DNA from: Curtobacterium poinsettiae
GTDB lineage: Bacteria; Actinomycetota; Actinomycetes; Actinomycetales; Microbacteriaceae
Assembly (NCBI RefSeq): GCF_025677645.1
Contig: NZ_CP106879.1
Coordinates: 1,178,001 to 1,242,000, forward strand
Length of the DNA stretch: 64,000 bases
Reading direction: 5' to 3'
The notes below the pieces were generated by a model, which made no database searches, was not told the origin of the DNA, and saw only the letters and a program-made list of their open reading frames with translations. The position numbers and the translations under genes were made by a program. How positions within the stretch are numbered: the stretch's first letter is position 1; each line of letters opens with the position of its first letter. This document shows, one piece after another, positions 1 through 8,861 of the stretch.

Positions 1-1100
1 CCCGGATCGCGCGTGAGACCCGCGGGGTCTCCGGTTCGTTCCTGAACCTGGCCGGCGAGACCACGCTGACGATCAAGTCGCAGCAGAGCGACGCGGCCTT
101 CGGCCCGGTCATCCCGCTGCAGGACACCTTCTGCGGACGGACCCTGGGCCAGCAGGGGCCCGTGGTGGTCCCCGATGCCCGGGTGGACGCCCGGTACGCG
201 GACCTGCCGATGGTGGTCGGCGACCCGAACGTCCGGTTCTACGCCGGTGTCGGACTCCGTGCCGGCGACGACGACCTGAAGATCGGCACGCTCTGCCTGA
301 TCGACCCCGAGCCGCGCACCCTCGACGCCGGCGAGCTCGAGCTGCTGCAGGAACTCGGCATCTGGGCGGAGCGCGAGCTCCTGGCCGGAGCCGACGAGGA
401 CCGCCTGCGCACCGTGCTCAGGGGCCTGCAGCCGGCCGAGGTGCAGGTTCCCGGGTACCGGATCACGGGGATGTCGATCCCGCACGGGCTCGTCTCCGGC
501 GACTTCCACGACTGGCACCGTTCCGGCGAGGACTCGATCCACCTGACCGTGTCGGACGTCATGGGCAAGGGGATGTCCGCTGGGCTCCTCGCCGCGAACA
601 TCCGCGGAGGCCTGCTCGCCCGCGGCGACCAGGACCCGGGCACCGCAGTCGCCGAGCTCGAGGCGCAGGTCGCCCCGGAGCTCAGCCGCGCCGAGTCCTT
701 CGCGACGATGTTCCACGGTCGGCTGACCCCGTCCACCGGGCGCCTCGACTTCGCCGACGCCGGCCACGGGCTCGTGCTGCAGCTCCGTGACGACGGGGCC
801 GAGCGGATCCTGCGGTCGTCGGACCTGCCGATCGGGCTGCACCCCGCCGGGATGCCCCGCGCCGCCGGGTCGCTCGTGCTCCGGCCCGGTGACGTGCTCA
901 TCGTCGTGACCGACGGCGCGCTCGAGCTCTGGGACTCCACGCTCGCGGCGCTGTCGGAGCTCGGGGCCCTGTACCGGGAGTCCCCGGACGTCGAGACGTT
1001 CCTGCAGCGGGTGCGCGCACGCGTCGCCGAGCACGACCCGGGCGACGACCTGACCGTCGTCGTGGTGGCGCGGGACGCCGTCGAGGCGCTCGAGGCCTGA
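1..1100 (+). CDS. GAF plus PP2C-type (SpoIIE/RsbU-like) serine phosphatase, 5' end outside window
   Basis: The reading frame is already open at base 3 and runs 365 codons to a TGA at 1098-1100, so the true start lies upstream of the window. The first part (to about 400) looks like a GAF sensor domain, with the stretch FCGRTL near 130 and GTLCLID near 290. The second part is a PP2C/SpoIIE phosphatase: SGDFHDW (about 495), SDVMGKGMSAGLLAANIRGG, ADAGHG and VVTDGALE give the acidic metal-binding residues. Such proteins usually dephosphorylate anti-anti-sigma factors in partner-switching control of stress sigma factors. The partner proteins are not in the window, so the pathway is inferred from the family. 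Confidence 0.85.
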   Translation, partial: RIARETRGVSGSFLNLAGETTLTIKSQQSDAAFGPVIPLQDTFCGRTLGQQGPVVVPDARVDARYADLPMVVGDPNVRFYAGVGLRAGDDDLKIGTLCLIDPEPRTLDAGELELLQELGIWAERELLAGADEDRLRTVLRGLQPAEVQVPGYRITGMSIPHGLVSGDFHDWHRSGEDSIHLTVSDVMGKGMSAGLLAANIRGGLLARGDQDPGTAVAELEAQVAPELSRAESFATMFHGRLTPSTGRLDFADAGHGLVLQLRDDGAERILRSSDLPIGLHPAGMPRAAGSLVLRPGDVLIVVTDGALELWDSTLAALSELGALYRESPDVETFLQRVRARVAEHDPGDDLTVVVVARDAVEALEA

Positions 1101-1141
1101 GCGGTCGAGCGGTCGAGAACCGTCTGCGGGCGTCGCGCGCC

Positions 1142-1228
1142 GAGTGGTCGCGACGTGTCGTGCGTCGGCCGCCGAGTGGTCGCGAACCGTCGGTCGGCGG
1201 GGCCTCGGGCGACGGTTCGTGACCGGTC
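1142..1228. repeat. 55-bp palindromic element (family A) with an extra half copy
   Basis: Left arm 1174-1192 (GAGTGGTCGCGAACCGTCG), 17-base loop, right arm 1210-1228 (CGACGGTTCGTGACCGGTC). A half copy of the arm sits at 1142-1160. An element with the same arm sequence, arm length and loop length occurs at 10045-10099. It lies between the convergent phosphatase and purC genes and may end transcription from both sides; the conserved sequence suggests a dispersed repeat. Confidence 0.75.
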
Positions 1229-1310
1229 GCTGGACCGGAGCGGGGTGTCGTGACCGCTGGACAGGCGCTGCCAGCACCGCCAGCACCGGTAGGCGCCGGT
1301 GGGCGCGGCG

Positions 1311-2180
1311 TCAGGCGCCGAGGCGCTCGATCAGCTCGGCGTACCGCGCAGCCGTGCGCTCGACGATCTCGTCCGGCAGCACCGGTGGCGTGCCCTGACG
1401 GTCCCAGTGCGCGCTGAGCCAGTCCCGCACGATCTGCTTGTCGAACGAGTCGGTGCGGTCGGCGGAGCGGGCGTCCCAGTAGCGGCTGGAGTCGCTCGTC
1501 AGGACCTCGTCGGCGATGCGGATCCGGCCTGTGGCGTCCTGCCCGAACTCGAACTTCGTGTCCGCGATCACGACGTCCCGTTCGAGGGCGATGGCCGCGG
1601 CCTCGGTGTAGACGTGCAGCGAGAGCTCGCGCAGGGTGGCCGCGGTCTCGGCACCGACCAGGTCGACGGTCTGCTCGTACGAGATGTTCTCGTCGTGCTC
1701 GCCCTGGGCTGCCTTGTACGCCGGCGTGTAGATCGGTTCCGGCAGGCGGTCACCGTTGGACAGCCCGGCGGGGAGCGGGACGCCGCACACGCTGCCGGTC
1801 TCCTGGTACTCGGCCCAGCCACTGCCGACCAAGTACCCGCGCACGACGCACTCGACGGGGAACATCCTCAGCGGCATGACGTGCATCGACCGTGCCTCCA
1901 CCTCGGCGGGTACCGGGGTACCACCGGAGGACGGGCCGATGATGTGGTTCGGGACGTCGCTCAGCTGGGTGAACCAGAACCGCGACAGGCGGGTCAGCAG
2001 TTCGCCCTTGCCCGGGATCGGCGGCTCGAGCGCGAAGTCGTACGCGCTGACCCGGTCCGAGGCGACGAGCAGCAGCTCGGACGCGCTCGCCAGGTCGGCG
2101 GTGCCCTCGGGCACGTAGAGCTCGCGCACCTTGCCGGACGAGACGTGCCGCCAGCCGGCGATCGGGGCGGCGGCGGTCAC
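1311..2180 (-). CDS. purC: Phosphoribosylaminoimidazole-succinocarboxamide synthase (SAICAR synthetase)
   Basis: PurC joins aspartate to CAIR using ATP in de novo purine synthesis. The 289-residue product has the family hallmarks SGKVREL near the N-terminus (nucleotide loop), DRVSAYDF, GYLVGSGW and ADTKFEFG with DEVLTSDSSRYW (substrate and metal contacts), and a usual family length. The GTG start at 2178-2180 overlaps the purD stop in the four bases GTGA, which fixes the start and shows translational coupling with purD. Its 3' end faces the phosphatase gene across the palindrome at 1174-1228. Certain. Confidence 0.96.
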   Translation of the reverse strand: MTAAAPIAGWRHVSSGKVRELYVPEGTADLASASELLLVASDRVSAYDFALEPPIPGKGELLTRLSRFWFTQLSDVPNHIIGPSSGGTPVPAEVEARSMHVMPLRMFPVECVVRGYLVGSGWAEYQETGSVCGVPLPAGLSNGDRLPEPIYTPAYKAAQGEHDENISYEQTVDLVGAETAATLRELSLHVYTEAAAIALERDVVIADTKFEFGQDATGRIRIADEVLTSDSSRYWDARSADRTDSFDKQIVRDWLSAHWDRQGTPPVLPDEIVERTAARYAELIERLGA

Positions 2181-3445
2181 TTCGCGACCTTCGCGGCGAT
2201 GTCGGTGCGGAACTGTGCGCCGTCGAGCGTGATGTCCCCGAGCCCGGCGTAGGCACGCTCGCGGGCCTGGGCGAAGTCCGACCCGGTCGCCACGACGCTG
2301 AGCACCCGGCCACCCGTGGCCACGAGCGTGTCGTCGAGGACGCCGGTGGCGGCGTGCGCGACCGAGACGCCGTCGCGGGCGTTCGCGTCGTCGATGCCGG
2401 TGATCGGTCGACCGGTCTGCGGGTTCTCCGGGTAGCCCTCGCTCGCCAGGACGACGGTCACGGCGACCTCGTCGTGGAACACGGGTGCGGGCACCGCGCC
2501 GAGCTGCCCGGTGGCGGCGGCCAGCAGGAGTTCGCTGAGCGGCGTGGCCAGGCGGGGGAGCACGACCTGCGTCTCCGGGTCGCCGAAGCGAGCGTTGAAC
2601 TCGATCACACGGACGCCCTGCTCGGTGACGATGAGGCCGCAGTACAGGAGCCCGACGAACGGCGTGCCCTCGTGCTCGAGGCGGCGGACGGTCGGCAGCG
2701 CGACGAGCTCCGTGACCTCGTCGACGAAGGCCTGCTCGGACGGCCAGCGGTCGGCGAGCCACGGCAGCGGCGAGTACGCGCCCATGCCGCCGGTGTTCGG
2801 TCCGAGGTCACCGTCGGCCAGGCGCTTGTAGTCCTGCGCGGGGCTGAGCGCGCGGACGTCGTGCCCGTCGCTCAGGAAGAACAACGAGACCTCTTCGCCG
2901 TCGAGGAACTCCTCGACCACGACGTGTCCGTGCTGGAGCCAGTAGGTGGCGTGGTCGATCGCGGCCTGGCGGTCGTCGGTCACGAGCACGCCCTTGCCTG
3001 CGGCGAGCCCGTCGGCCTTGACCACGTACGGGGCGCCGAGCTCGTCGATCGCGGCGACGGCTTCGTCCGCCGTGCCCGCGTAGACCGGACGCCCGGTGGG
3101 CACACCGGCCTCGCCCATGATCCGCTTGGCGAACGCCTTCGAGCCCTCGAGCTGCGCGGCGGCCTTGCCCGGCCCGAACACCGGGATGCCGCGGGTGCGC
3201 ACCGGGTCGGCCACACCGGCGATGAGCGGGGCCTCGGGGCCGACGACGACGAGCTCGACGTCGTTCTCGATCGCGTACTCGGCGACGAGCGCGCCGTTCG
3301 TGGGGTCGAGGGAGACGGTCTCGACGTCGGCGGCGATGCCGGCGTTGCCGGGCGCTGCCGTGATGACGTGACCCGCATGCTCAGCGAGGAGGGCCGTGAT
3401 GATCGCGTGCTCGCGGGCACCGGAACCGAGGACGAGGATTCGCAC
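2177..3445 (-). CDS. purD: Phosphoribosylamine-glycine ligase (GAR synthetase)
   Basis: PurD is the ATP-grasp enzyme that makes GAR from phosphoribosylamine and glycine. The 422-residue protein opens with VRILVLGSGAREHAI and contains the ATP-grasp elements VVKADGLAAGKGVLV, the EEFLDGEEVSLF stretch, GPNTGGMGAYSP and EFNARFGDPETQ, all expected for PurD. The start is GTG at 3443-3445; a TAGGGT box (3457-3452 on the minus strand) stands 6 bases before it, so the mRNA is probably leaderless. The next gene, purC, overlaps by four bases, giving a purD-purC operon. Confidence 0.96.
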   Translation of the reverse strand: MRILVLGSGAREHAIITALLAEHAGHVITAAPGNAGIAADVETVSLDPTNGALVAEYAIENDVELVVVGPEAPLIAGVADPVRTRGIPVFGPGKAAAQLEGSKAFAKRIMGEAGVPTGRPVYAGTADEAVAAIDELGAPYVVKADGLAAGKGVLVTDDRQAAIDHATYWLQHGHVVVEEFLDGEEVSLFFLSDGHDVRALSPAQDYKRLADGDLGPNTGGMGAYSPLPWLADRWPSEQAFVDEVTELVALPTVRRLEHEGTPFVGLLYCGLIVTEQGVRVIEFNARFGDPETQVVLPRLATPLSELLLAAATGQLGAVPAPVFHDEVAVTVVLASEGYPENPQTGRPITGIDDANARDGVSVAHAATGVLDDTLVATGGRVLSVVATGSDFAQARERAYAGLGDITLDGAQFRTDIAAKVAK

Positions 3446-3502
3446 CCGATCACCCTACCCAGCCCGACTCGCCGCCCGCGATGCGAGGGCTAGCCTGTGG
3501 AG

Positions 3503-3874
3503 ATGCCACCCAGGAGGATCGAGGACGCCGACGGGCGCGCGGCACTTGCCGCCGTGCGTCGTGGGGAGACGGCTCGACCGGCCGTCGCGACCGCGGTGCG
3601 GTGGACGTTGCAGTGCCTGGCGGACGAGGTCCCGGGCAACAGCGTCGAGGTGCGGGTGCCGCCGTTCGCCGCTGTCCAGGCCGTGCCGGGACCCCGGCAC
3701 ACCCGTGGCACGCCGCCGAACGTGGTCGAGACCGATGCCACCACGTGGCTGGCACTCGCGTCCGGCGAGCTGACCTGGGCCGAGGCGGTCGCGCAGTCGC
3801 GCGTCAGTGCCTCGGGCTCGCGCGCCGACCTGACGGCGTTCCTGCCGGTCCGGCTGCCCACCCCCGGCGCCTGA
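3503..3874 (+). CDS. Sterol carrier family protein (bacterial SCP-like)
   Basis: A 123-residue soluble protein with WTLQCLADEVPGNSVEVRVPPFAAVQ and TDATTWLALASG, the pattern of the small bacterial SCP-2-like proteins that are usually found beside purine genes in Actinobacteria. No catalytic residues are visible; a lipid or ligand-binding role is only inferred from the fold name. The ATG at 3503 is chosen over the GTG at 3497 because TAGCCT (3491-3496) lies exactly 6 bases before the ATG, as in many other leaderless genes here. It is divergent from purD, with 57 bases between the two starts. Confidence 0.8.
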   Translation: MPPRRIEDADGRAALAAVRRGETARPAVATAVRWTLQCLADEVPGNSVEVRVPPFAAVQAVPGPRHTRGTPPNVVETDATTWLALASGELTWAEAVAQSRVSASGSRADLTAFLPVRLPTPGA

Positions 3875-4146
3875 CCCGGCGAACCGCCGGCACCGGGCCG
3901 CACGTGGCGGGGCCATCCGCGGAGAAGCCCCGCGCGAATTAGGTAGTCCCTACCGATGCGCCCGCATCGACTCGGTTCCTAAGCTTGAAGTCGCCGGGAT
4001 TCGGACCCGACCCGAACGGGTCCGAACCCGGCGACAGGCACCAAGGTACGCGATGTTCCACACAACGTGTCAATCGCAGCGGCGCGTCGTGCTGCAATCC
4101 GCAACGTTCTTGCGTGCGCGACAGCCGATGCCGAACGCCGAGCACC
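3875..4146. other. 272-bp convergent gap with a strong hairpin
   Basis: No convincing gene is seen. A near-perfect inverted repeat covers 3990-4035: left arm 3990-4009 (GTCGCCGGGATTCGGACCCG), right arm 4017-4035, with one bulged base. It is preceded by TAAGCT at 3979-3984, a possible -10 box, and by a smaller palindrome GGTAG TCC CTACC at about 3941-3953. The hairpin could be a bidirectional terminator for the flanking genes, or the start of a small RNA. There is no U-rich tail on either strand. Confidence 0.5.
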
Positions 4147-6735
4147 TCAGAGCAGTTCGCTGAGCTCCGACCGCGCGTGCAGGTCCCACTTCGCGAAGAC
4201 GCGCGACAGGTGCGCGTCGATCGTCCGCGTCGACAGCCCGAGGGACTCCGCGATCCGCCGGTTGCTCAACCCCTGCGCGGCGAGCTCGGCGACCTCGTAC
4301 TCGCGCTTGGTCAGCGGTGGTTTCGAGCGCCCGGCGGTCACCGAGATGCCGTGCGCCGCGAGCACGCCCTGCGCCGCGATCACCCGCGTCCGGTCGTCGG
4401 CGCGGACGGCGTCGGCGTACTCGATGACCGCGGCTGCGAGCGGGCCGTCGACGCGGGTCGCGGCCTCGCGCATCCGGTCGAGCGAGGACGCCGAGTCGCG
4501 CCCCTGCAGCATGCCGACCGCGTGGTGCAGCGCGTACCCGTACATGACGTGCGTCCACGAGCCGTTGGCCGTGCTGCGTTCGATGATGTCGTCGGCGTGC
4601 TGCAGCCCGGCCGGGTTGCCGAGCACGGCCTCGGTCCAGGCGATCGACACGGCGACCTGTTCGCCGGTGATCCGCATCGCCCGCTGGGGCGTGGTCCGGG
4701 CACGTTCGAGCGCGTTGGAGGCTTCTTCCGGTCGTCCGCCGTACGCGAGCGCCAGGGCCAGCCGCGCCCAGGGGTAGGCCGCGAACCCGCCGTGGTCGGC
4801 GATGTCGTAGCGTTCGCACGCCGCCGAGAACGCGGCGACGGCGTCGTCCCAGCGGCGCTGCGCGATCGCCAGGTTGCCCTGACCGATGAGCTCGAGCGTG
4901 AAGTCGTACTTCAGGTACGGGCTGGACCGGCCCGCCGGCACCTCGGTGATCAGGTCGTCCAGGTCGCCGCGCCACATCTGCACCTGGTGCAGGACGGAGG
5001 AGTTCTCGCCGACGCTCCACGGTGCTGCCTCGACGTGCGCCACCGCGGTGGCCAGGGCACGGCGACCGAGCGCGGACGCGTCGTCCAGGCGGCCGGCGGT
5101 CGCCAACGCCATCACGGCGCACGGTGCGACGGCGAGGAACGACATCGGCATCGTCGGGGCGTGCACGATGCCGCTGCGCTCGATCTCGGCTCTGACCTCG
5201 GCGAAGTCCCCGCCCCACCCCTGGTGCGCCATCCGCAGCAGCCGCAGCCGTTCGACGGCCTCGTCGGACACCACCAGACGTGTGGCGGCATCGGCCAGGG
5301 CGACCGCCGCAGCGACGTCGTCGTCGTGGAACTGACGGATGTTCGCCAGGGTCTCGCACGCCTCGATGACGGCCTCGTCGGTGACGCCGCCGACGTGCCG
5401 CTTCGCCACACCCCAGGCCGCTTCGGCGTCGGCGCGGCCGGCCTCACGGCCGTCCGAGTACGAGTACGCGAGCGAGCGGAGGCAGTGCGCCGTGACCTGC
5501 TCGGTCGGCGTGAGCGTCGTGCGGAGCGCCGCCGAGGCCAGGGCGATCCCGCTCTCGTGCTCCTGCAGCCGCACGGCGACCTGCGCCGCGTCGAGCAGCT
5601 GGTCGACCGACGGCAGGACGCCGCACTCGAGCGACCACAGCGCGGCACGCAGACGTGCCGCAGGCGGTGCGCCCTCGGGACGGTCGGTGCGGAACGCGTT
5701 CGCGCGGGCGAAGAGTGCCGTGCGTCGGGCGACCGGCACCAGGGTCCGGATGACCTCGCCGACGAGCGGGTGCGACGGCCGGACGACCGCGGCGCCGTCC
5801 TCGAGCGAGTCGATCCGGACCAGGCCGAGCGCGACGACCCGGTCGACGTCCCCGCCGCTGACCAGGCCGAGCAGGCGGGCGAGCGGGATGGGGTCGGCGA
5901 GGGCGACGATGTCGACGACGTCGCGCAGGTCCTCCGGCAGCGAACCGAGTTCCGTGCGGTACATGTCGGCGAGGCTGTCCGACGCGGTCACCCGCCCGCG
6001 CCAGTACCACCCGGTCGCGGTGTGGTCGAGGGCGCCGGAGACCCGCGCCGCACGGACCACCTCGCGCAGGTACAGCGGGTTGCCGGCGGTGGCGCGGTGG
6101 ACGCGCTCGGCTGAAGCGTTCTCGAGCGGCGAGCCCAGCGCCTCGGCCACGAGCGCGGCGGTCTCGTGCAGCGCGAGTGGCTGCAGGTCGATGCGCTCGA
6201 GCAGGTCGTCCTGCCACAGCGCGCGGAGCGGCTCGGGGAGCGCCGTGAAGTCGCGACAGGTCAGGACGAGCCGGGCACCCTGTCGGCGGACCAGCCAGGC
6301 GACGTACCGCGCGGAGATCGCGTCGAGGTGGTCGGCGTCGTCGACGCGGAGCAGCACGTCGCGGTCGACGAGGTCCTCGATCGCCCGGAAGTGCTGCTCG
6401 GCACCGGTGTCGTCGGACAGCTCCGAGATGGACGCCGGCAGCTCGCCGAAGCGCTCGGCGACGGCGCCGAAGGGCATCGACCGACTCGCGGCGACCGCCG
6501 TGATCGGCACGACGACCGTGCGGCCGGTGCCGTCGCGACCGGCGACGCGGTCGGTGACCCGCGCCGCGGCGGTGCTCTTGCCGATGCCGGGGGCACCGAC
6601 GAGCGCGACGCTCCACCGGTGCTCGGCGACGACGGCGACGGCGCGGTCCTCTTCCGCGCGCTGCGCGACGGGCCAGGCCACGCGGGCGGGTGCGGCCGGT
6701 CGGCGTCGGCGAGCGGGTGCGGTTCGTTCGCGCAT
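4147..6735 (-). CDS. Large ATP-binding LuxR-family regulator (LAL type)
   Basis: An 862-residue regulator. An N-terminal NTPase domain carries a Walker A loop GAPGIGKST (residues 47-55) and a Walker B region LLRVDDADHLD (about 128-138). A long helical, TPR-like middle part follows. The C-terminus (about 803-862) is a LuxR/GerE helix-turn-helix with LTKREYEVAELAAQGLSNRRIAESLGLSTRTI. LAL regulators use ATP and ligand binding to activate carbon-use or secondary-metabolism genes; the target here is unknown. The ATG at 6735 has a strong GGAGGAGG ribosome site 8 bases upstream, so the longer open frame above it is not used. It is divergent from the small membrane protein gene at 6844. Confidence 0.88.
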   Translation of the reverse strand: MRERTAPARRRRPAAPARVAWPVAQRAEEDRAVAVVAEHRWSVALVGAPGIGKSTAAARVTDRVAGRDGTGRTVVVPITAVAASRSMPFGAVAERFGELPASISELSDDTGAEQHFRAIEDLVDRDVLLRVDDADHLDAISARYVAWLVRRQGARLVLTCRDFTALPEPLRALWQDDLLERIDLQPLALHETAALVAEALGSPLENASAERVHRATAGNPLYLREVVRAARVSGALDHTATGWYWRGRVTASDSLADMYRTELGSLPEDLRDVVDIVALADPIPLARLLGLVSGGDVDRVVALGLVRIDSLEDGAAVVRPSHPLVGEVIRTLVPVARRTALFARANAFRTDRPEGAPPAARLRAALWSLECGVLPSVDQLLDAAQVAVRLQEHESGIALASAALRTTLTPTEQVTAHCLRSLAYSYSDGREAGRADAEAAWGVAKRHVGGVTDEAVIEACETLANIRQFHDDDVAAAVALADAATRLVVSDEAVERLRLLRMAHQGWGGDFAEVRAEIERSGIVHAPTMPMSFLAVAPCAVMALATAGRLDDASALGRRALATAVAHVEAAPWSVGENSSVLHQVQMWRGDLDDLITEVPAGRSSPYLKYDFTLELIGQGNLAIAQRRWDDAVAAFSAACERYDIADHGGFAAYPWARLALALAYGGRPEEASNALERARTTPQRAMRITGEQVAVSIAWTEAVLGNPAGLQHADDIIERSTANGSWTHVMYGYALHHAVGMLQGRDSASSLDRMREAATRVDGPLAAAVIEYADAVRADDRTRVIAAQGVLAAHGISVTAGRSKPPLTKREYEVAELAAQGLSNRRIAESLGLSTRTIDAHLSRVFAKWDLHARSELSELL

Positions 6736-6843
6736 CCGACACACCTCCTCCGCTTGGGATACCGACCAGTAGCGACCATCCTCTCCCGGAACGACCGCCG
6801 CGCACAGGCCGCGGGACGTCCCACAGTGGGGGACAATGGACAG

Positions 6844-7245
6844 GTGAGCACCACCGATCAACCCGACGAGCAGCCGCTTCCCACGCCGGCGCCGGCTCCC
6901 AGCGCGGTCGCCAGCCCCGACGAGGTCACCATCCGCCGTGCACCGAAGTTCGGCGTGTTCATCGTCGGCGGTGCCGTGCTCGGGTTCCTCGCGACCCTCG
7001 TCGTGGTCGCCCTCACCATGAACCTCGGCGGCCAGCGGGACCAGACGAGCTTCGGCAGCCTGGTCGGCTACTTCAGCCTGTGGGGTGTCACGATCGGCGC
7101 CTTCGTCGGTGCGGTCGTCGCCGTCGTGTTCGACCGGGTCTACGCCCGGCGGTCGGCCCGCCTGACGGCGGAGCGCGTCGAGGTCGAACTGCCGCCCGAG
7201 ACGGTCGACGGCGAACTCGACGACCACGGTGACCAGCGGCCGTAG
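6844..7245 (+). CDS. Small two-helix membrane protein, function unknown
   Basis: A 133-residue protein. A Pro/Ala-rich cytoplasmic N-terminus (about 35 residues) is followed by two membrane helices, VFIVGGAVLGFLATLVVVAL and VGYFSLWGVTIGAFVGAVVA, then a charged tail rich in Glu and Asp. No enzyme motif is seen. The GTG at 6844 is chosen because GACAAT (6832-6837) sits 6 bases before it, consistent with leaderless transcription. It ends against purF with a perfect hairpin between them. Proteins of this type occur beside purF in related genera, which suggests conserved context but no known role. Confidence 0.75.
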   Translation: MSTTDQPDEQPLPTPAPAPSAVASPDEVTIRRAPKFGVFIVGGAVLGFLATLVVVALTMNLGGQRDQTSFGSLVGYFSLWGVTIGAFVGAVVAVVFDRVYARRSARLTAERVEVELPPETVDGELDDHGDQRP

Positions 7246-7257
7246 CCGCGAGCGCCT

Positions 7258-7305
7258 GACGGACAGGAGGCCCGTGGCGGTGTCGCCACGGGCCTCCTGT
7301 CCGTC
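7258..7305. terminator. Perfect 22-bp hairpin between convergent genes (family C)
   Basis: Arms 7258-7279 and 7284-7305 are perfectly complementary around a four-base loop; the core is GGACAGGAGGCCCGTGGCG. It lies between the ends of the small membrane protein gene and purF, so it probably terminates both. No U-tract follows. The GGAGGCCC core recurs in other intergenic hairpins in this window. Confidence 0.85.
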
Positions 7306-7329
7306 TGCTGGTCGCGCCTCGGGCGCGGC

Positions 7330-8787
7330 CTAGCTGAGCTGGTTCGCCTCGACCCAGGACAGGTACTCCGGGCTCACGGTGCCCGTGACGTACTCGCCCG
7401 TGAAGCAGCTCATCTCGAGGTCGGTCACGTCCGAGCCCTCGATGATGGCGTCCCGCATGTCCCCGACCTCCTGGTAGATCAGGTGGTCGCTGCCGAGCAC
7501 GCGGTTGATGTCTGGGATCTTCCGGTCGTGCGCGATGAGCTCCGCACGGGTCGGCATGTTGATGCCGTAGACGTGCGGGAACCGGACAGGGGGAGCAGCG
7601 CTCGTGAACGTGACCTCGTTCGCGCCGGCCGCCCGGGCCATCTCGACGATCTCGCGGCTCGTGGTGCCACGGACGATCGAGTCGTCGACGATCAGGATGT
7701 TCTTGCCCTTGAACTCGGACGACATCGCGTTGAGCTTCTGGCGCACCGAACGCTTGCGCTCCGCCTGCCCCGGCATGATGAAGGTGCGGCCGACGTAGCG
7801 GTTCTTGTAGAAGCCCTCGCGGTACTCGATGCCGAGCTTCCGGGCGACCTGCATCGCCGCCGGACGGCTCGAGTCCGGGATCGGCATGACCACGTCGATG
7901 TCACCGGTCGGCGCGTACTGCTCGATGGTGTCGGCGAGGCGGTTGCCGAGGCGCAGACGCGCGTCGTAGACCGAGATGCCGTTCATCACGGAGTCGGGAC
8001 GTGCCAGGTAGACGTACTCGAACGAGCACGGCACCAGGCGCGGGTTCTTCGCGCACTGGCGGGCGTGCATCTGGCCGTTCATCTCGATGAAGACGGCTTC
8101 GCCCGGGGCGATGTCGCGGACGATCTCGTACCCGCCGGACTCGAGCACGAGCGACTCGCTCGCGACGACCCACTCCGGCTGCCCGGCCTCGTCGAACTTG
8201 TGCCCGAGGATCAGCGGGCGGATGCCGAACGGGTCGCGGAAGGCCAGCAGTCCGTGCCCGGCGATGGTCGCGATCGTGGCGTAGGAGCCCTCGACCCGCT
8301 CGTGCACGCGCTCGACGGCGTCGAAGACCTGACCCGGATCGAGGTTCGCGCCGCGGACCTGGCCCTGCAGCTCGTGCGCCAGCACGTTCACCAGGAGCTC
8401 GGTGTCGCTCGTCGTGTTCAGGTGCCGACGGTCGATGTCGAACAGTTCACGCGTGAGTTCCCGCGTGTTGGTGAGGTTGCCGTTGTGGACGAGGACGATG
8501 CCGTACGGCGCGTTCACGTAGAACGGCTGGGCCTCTTCTTCGTTCGTCGCGGCGCCCTTGGTGGCGTAGCGGACGTGTCCGAGCCCCATGGTGCCGAGGA
8601 GGGCACGCATGTCGCGGGTGCGGAACGCCTCGCGCACGTGCCCGCGGGTCTTGTGCATGTGGTGCACGTGGCCCTCGACCGTGGCGATGCCCGTCGAGTC
8701 CTGCCCGCGGTGCTGCAGGAGGAGCAGTGCGTCGTAGATGGATTGGTTGGCTGGGCCCTGCGCAACAAGGCCGACGATGCCGCACAT
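7330..8787 (-). CDS. purF: Amidophosphoribosyltransferase (glutamine PRPP amidotransferase)
   Basis: PurF commits PRPP to purine synthesis by transferring ammonia from glutamine. The 485-residue protein starts MCGIVGLVAQ, so Cys2 becomes the N-terminal nucleophile of the glutaminase domain. RGQDSTGIAT, HVRYATKG and HNGNLTN are the glutamine-site motifs. The PRPP loop ILIVDDSIVRGTTS is at about residues 364-377. The ATG at 8787 is required by the catalytic Cys2, with GGAG about 11 bases upstream. It is divergent from purM, across a 74-base shared promoter region. Confidence 0.97.
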   Translation of the reverse strand: MCGIVGLVAQGPANQSIYDALLLLQHRGQDSTGIATVEGHVHHMHKTRGHVREAFRTRDMRALLGTMGLGHVRYATKGAATNEEEAQPFYVNAPYGIVLVHNGNLTNTRELTRELFDIDRRHLNTTSDTELLVNVLAHELQGQVRGANLDPGQVFDAVERVHERVEGSYATIATIAGHGLLAFRDPFGIRPLILGHKFDEAGQPEWVVASESLVLESGGYEIVRDIAPGEAVFIEMNGQMHARQCAKNPRLVPCSFEYVYLARPDSVMNGISVYDARLRLGNRLADTIEQYAPTGDIDVVMPIPDSSRPAAMQVARKLGIEYREGFYKNRYVGRTFIMPGQAERKRSVRQKLNAMSSEFKGKNILIVDDSIVRGTTSREIVEMARAAGANEVTFTSAAPPVRFPHVYGINMPTRAELIAHDRKIPDINRVLGSDHLIYQEVGDMRDAIIEGSDVTDLEMSCFTGEYVTGTVSPEYLSWVEANQLS

Positions 8788-8815
8788 TCGCGGGTGTGCT
8801 CCAGATCAGTAGAAT
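8787..8815 (+). promoter_or_regulatory. Likely purM promoter
   Basis: TTCGCG (8787-8792), a 17-base spacer and TAGAAT (8810-8815) form a good sigma-70-type promoter on the plus strand. Transcription would begin near 8822, giving a leader of about 40 bases before purM with AAGGA at 8851-8855 as ribosome site. The -35 box overlaps the purF start codon on the other strand. Confidence 0.6.
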
Positions 8816-8861
8816 CGGGGGGTACCGAACAAGTCTGCCATGTCACCGCGAAGGACTCCGC

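Noticed and set aside
2354..3493. Long open frame on the plus strand opposite purD
   Set aside because: It is the shadow of a certain purD gene in GC-rich DNA; its translation has no domain and Arg/Gly/Asp-rich composition typical of antisense frames.
3446..3502. A purine riboswitch or PurR box upstream of purD, and similarly between purF and purM
   Set aside because: purD appears leaderless, leaving no room for a riboswitch, and no PurR-like dyad with the expected AT-rich sequence is seen in either gap.
3985..4050. Sequence around 4017-4046 resembles a tRNA T-arm followed by ACCA
   Set aside because: The loop is not TTC-type with seven bases, there is no matching acceptor or D and anticodon arm upstream, and the whole stretch is explained by the 46-base hairpin.
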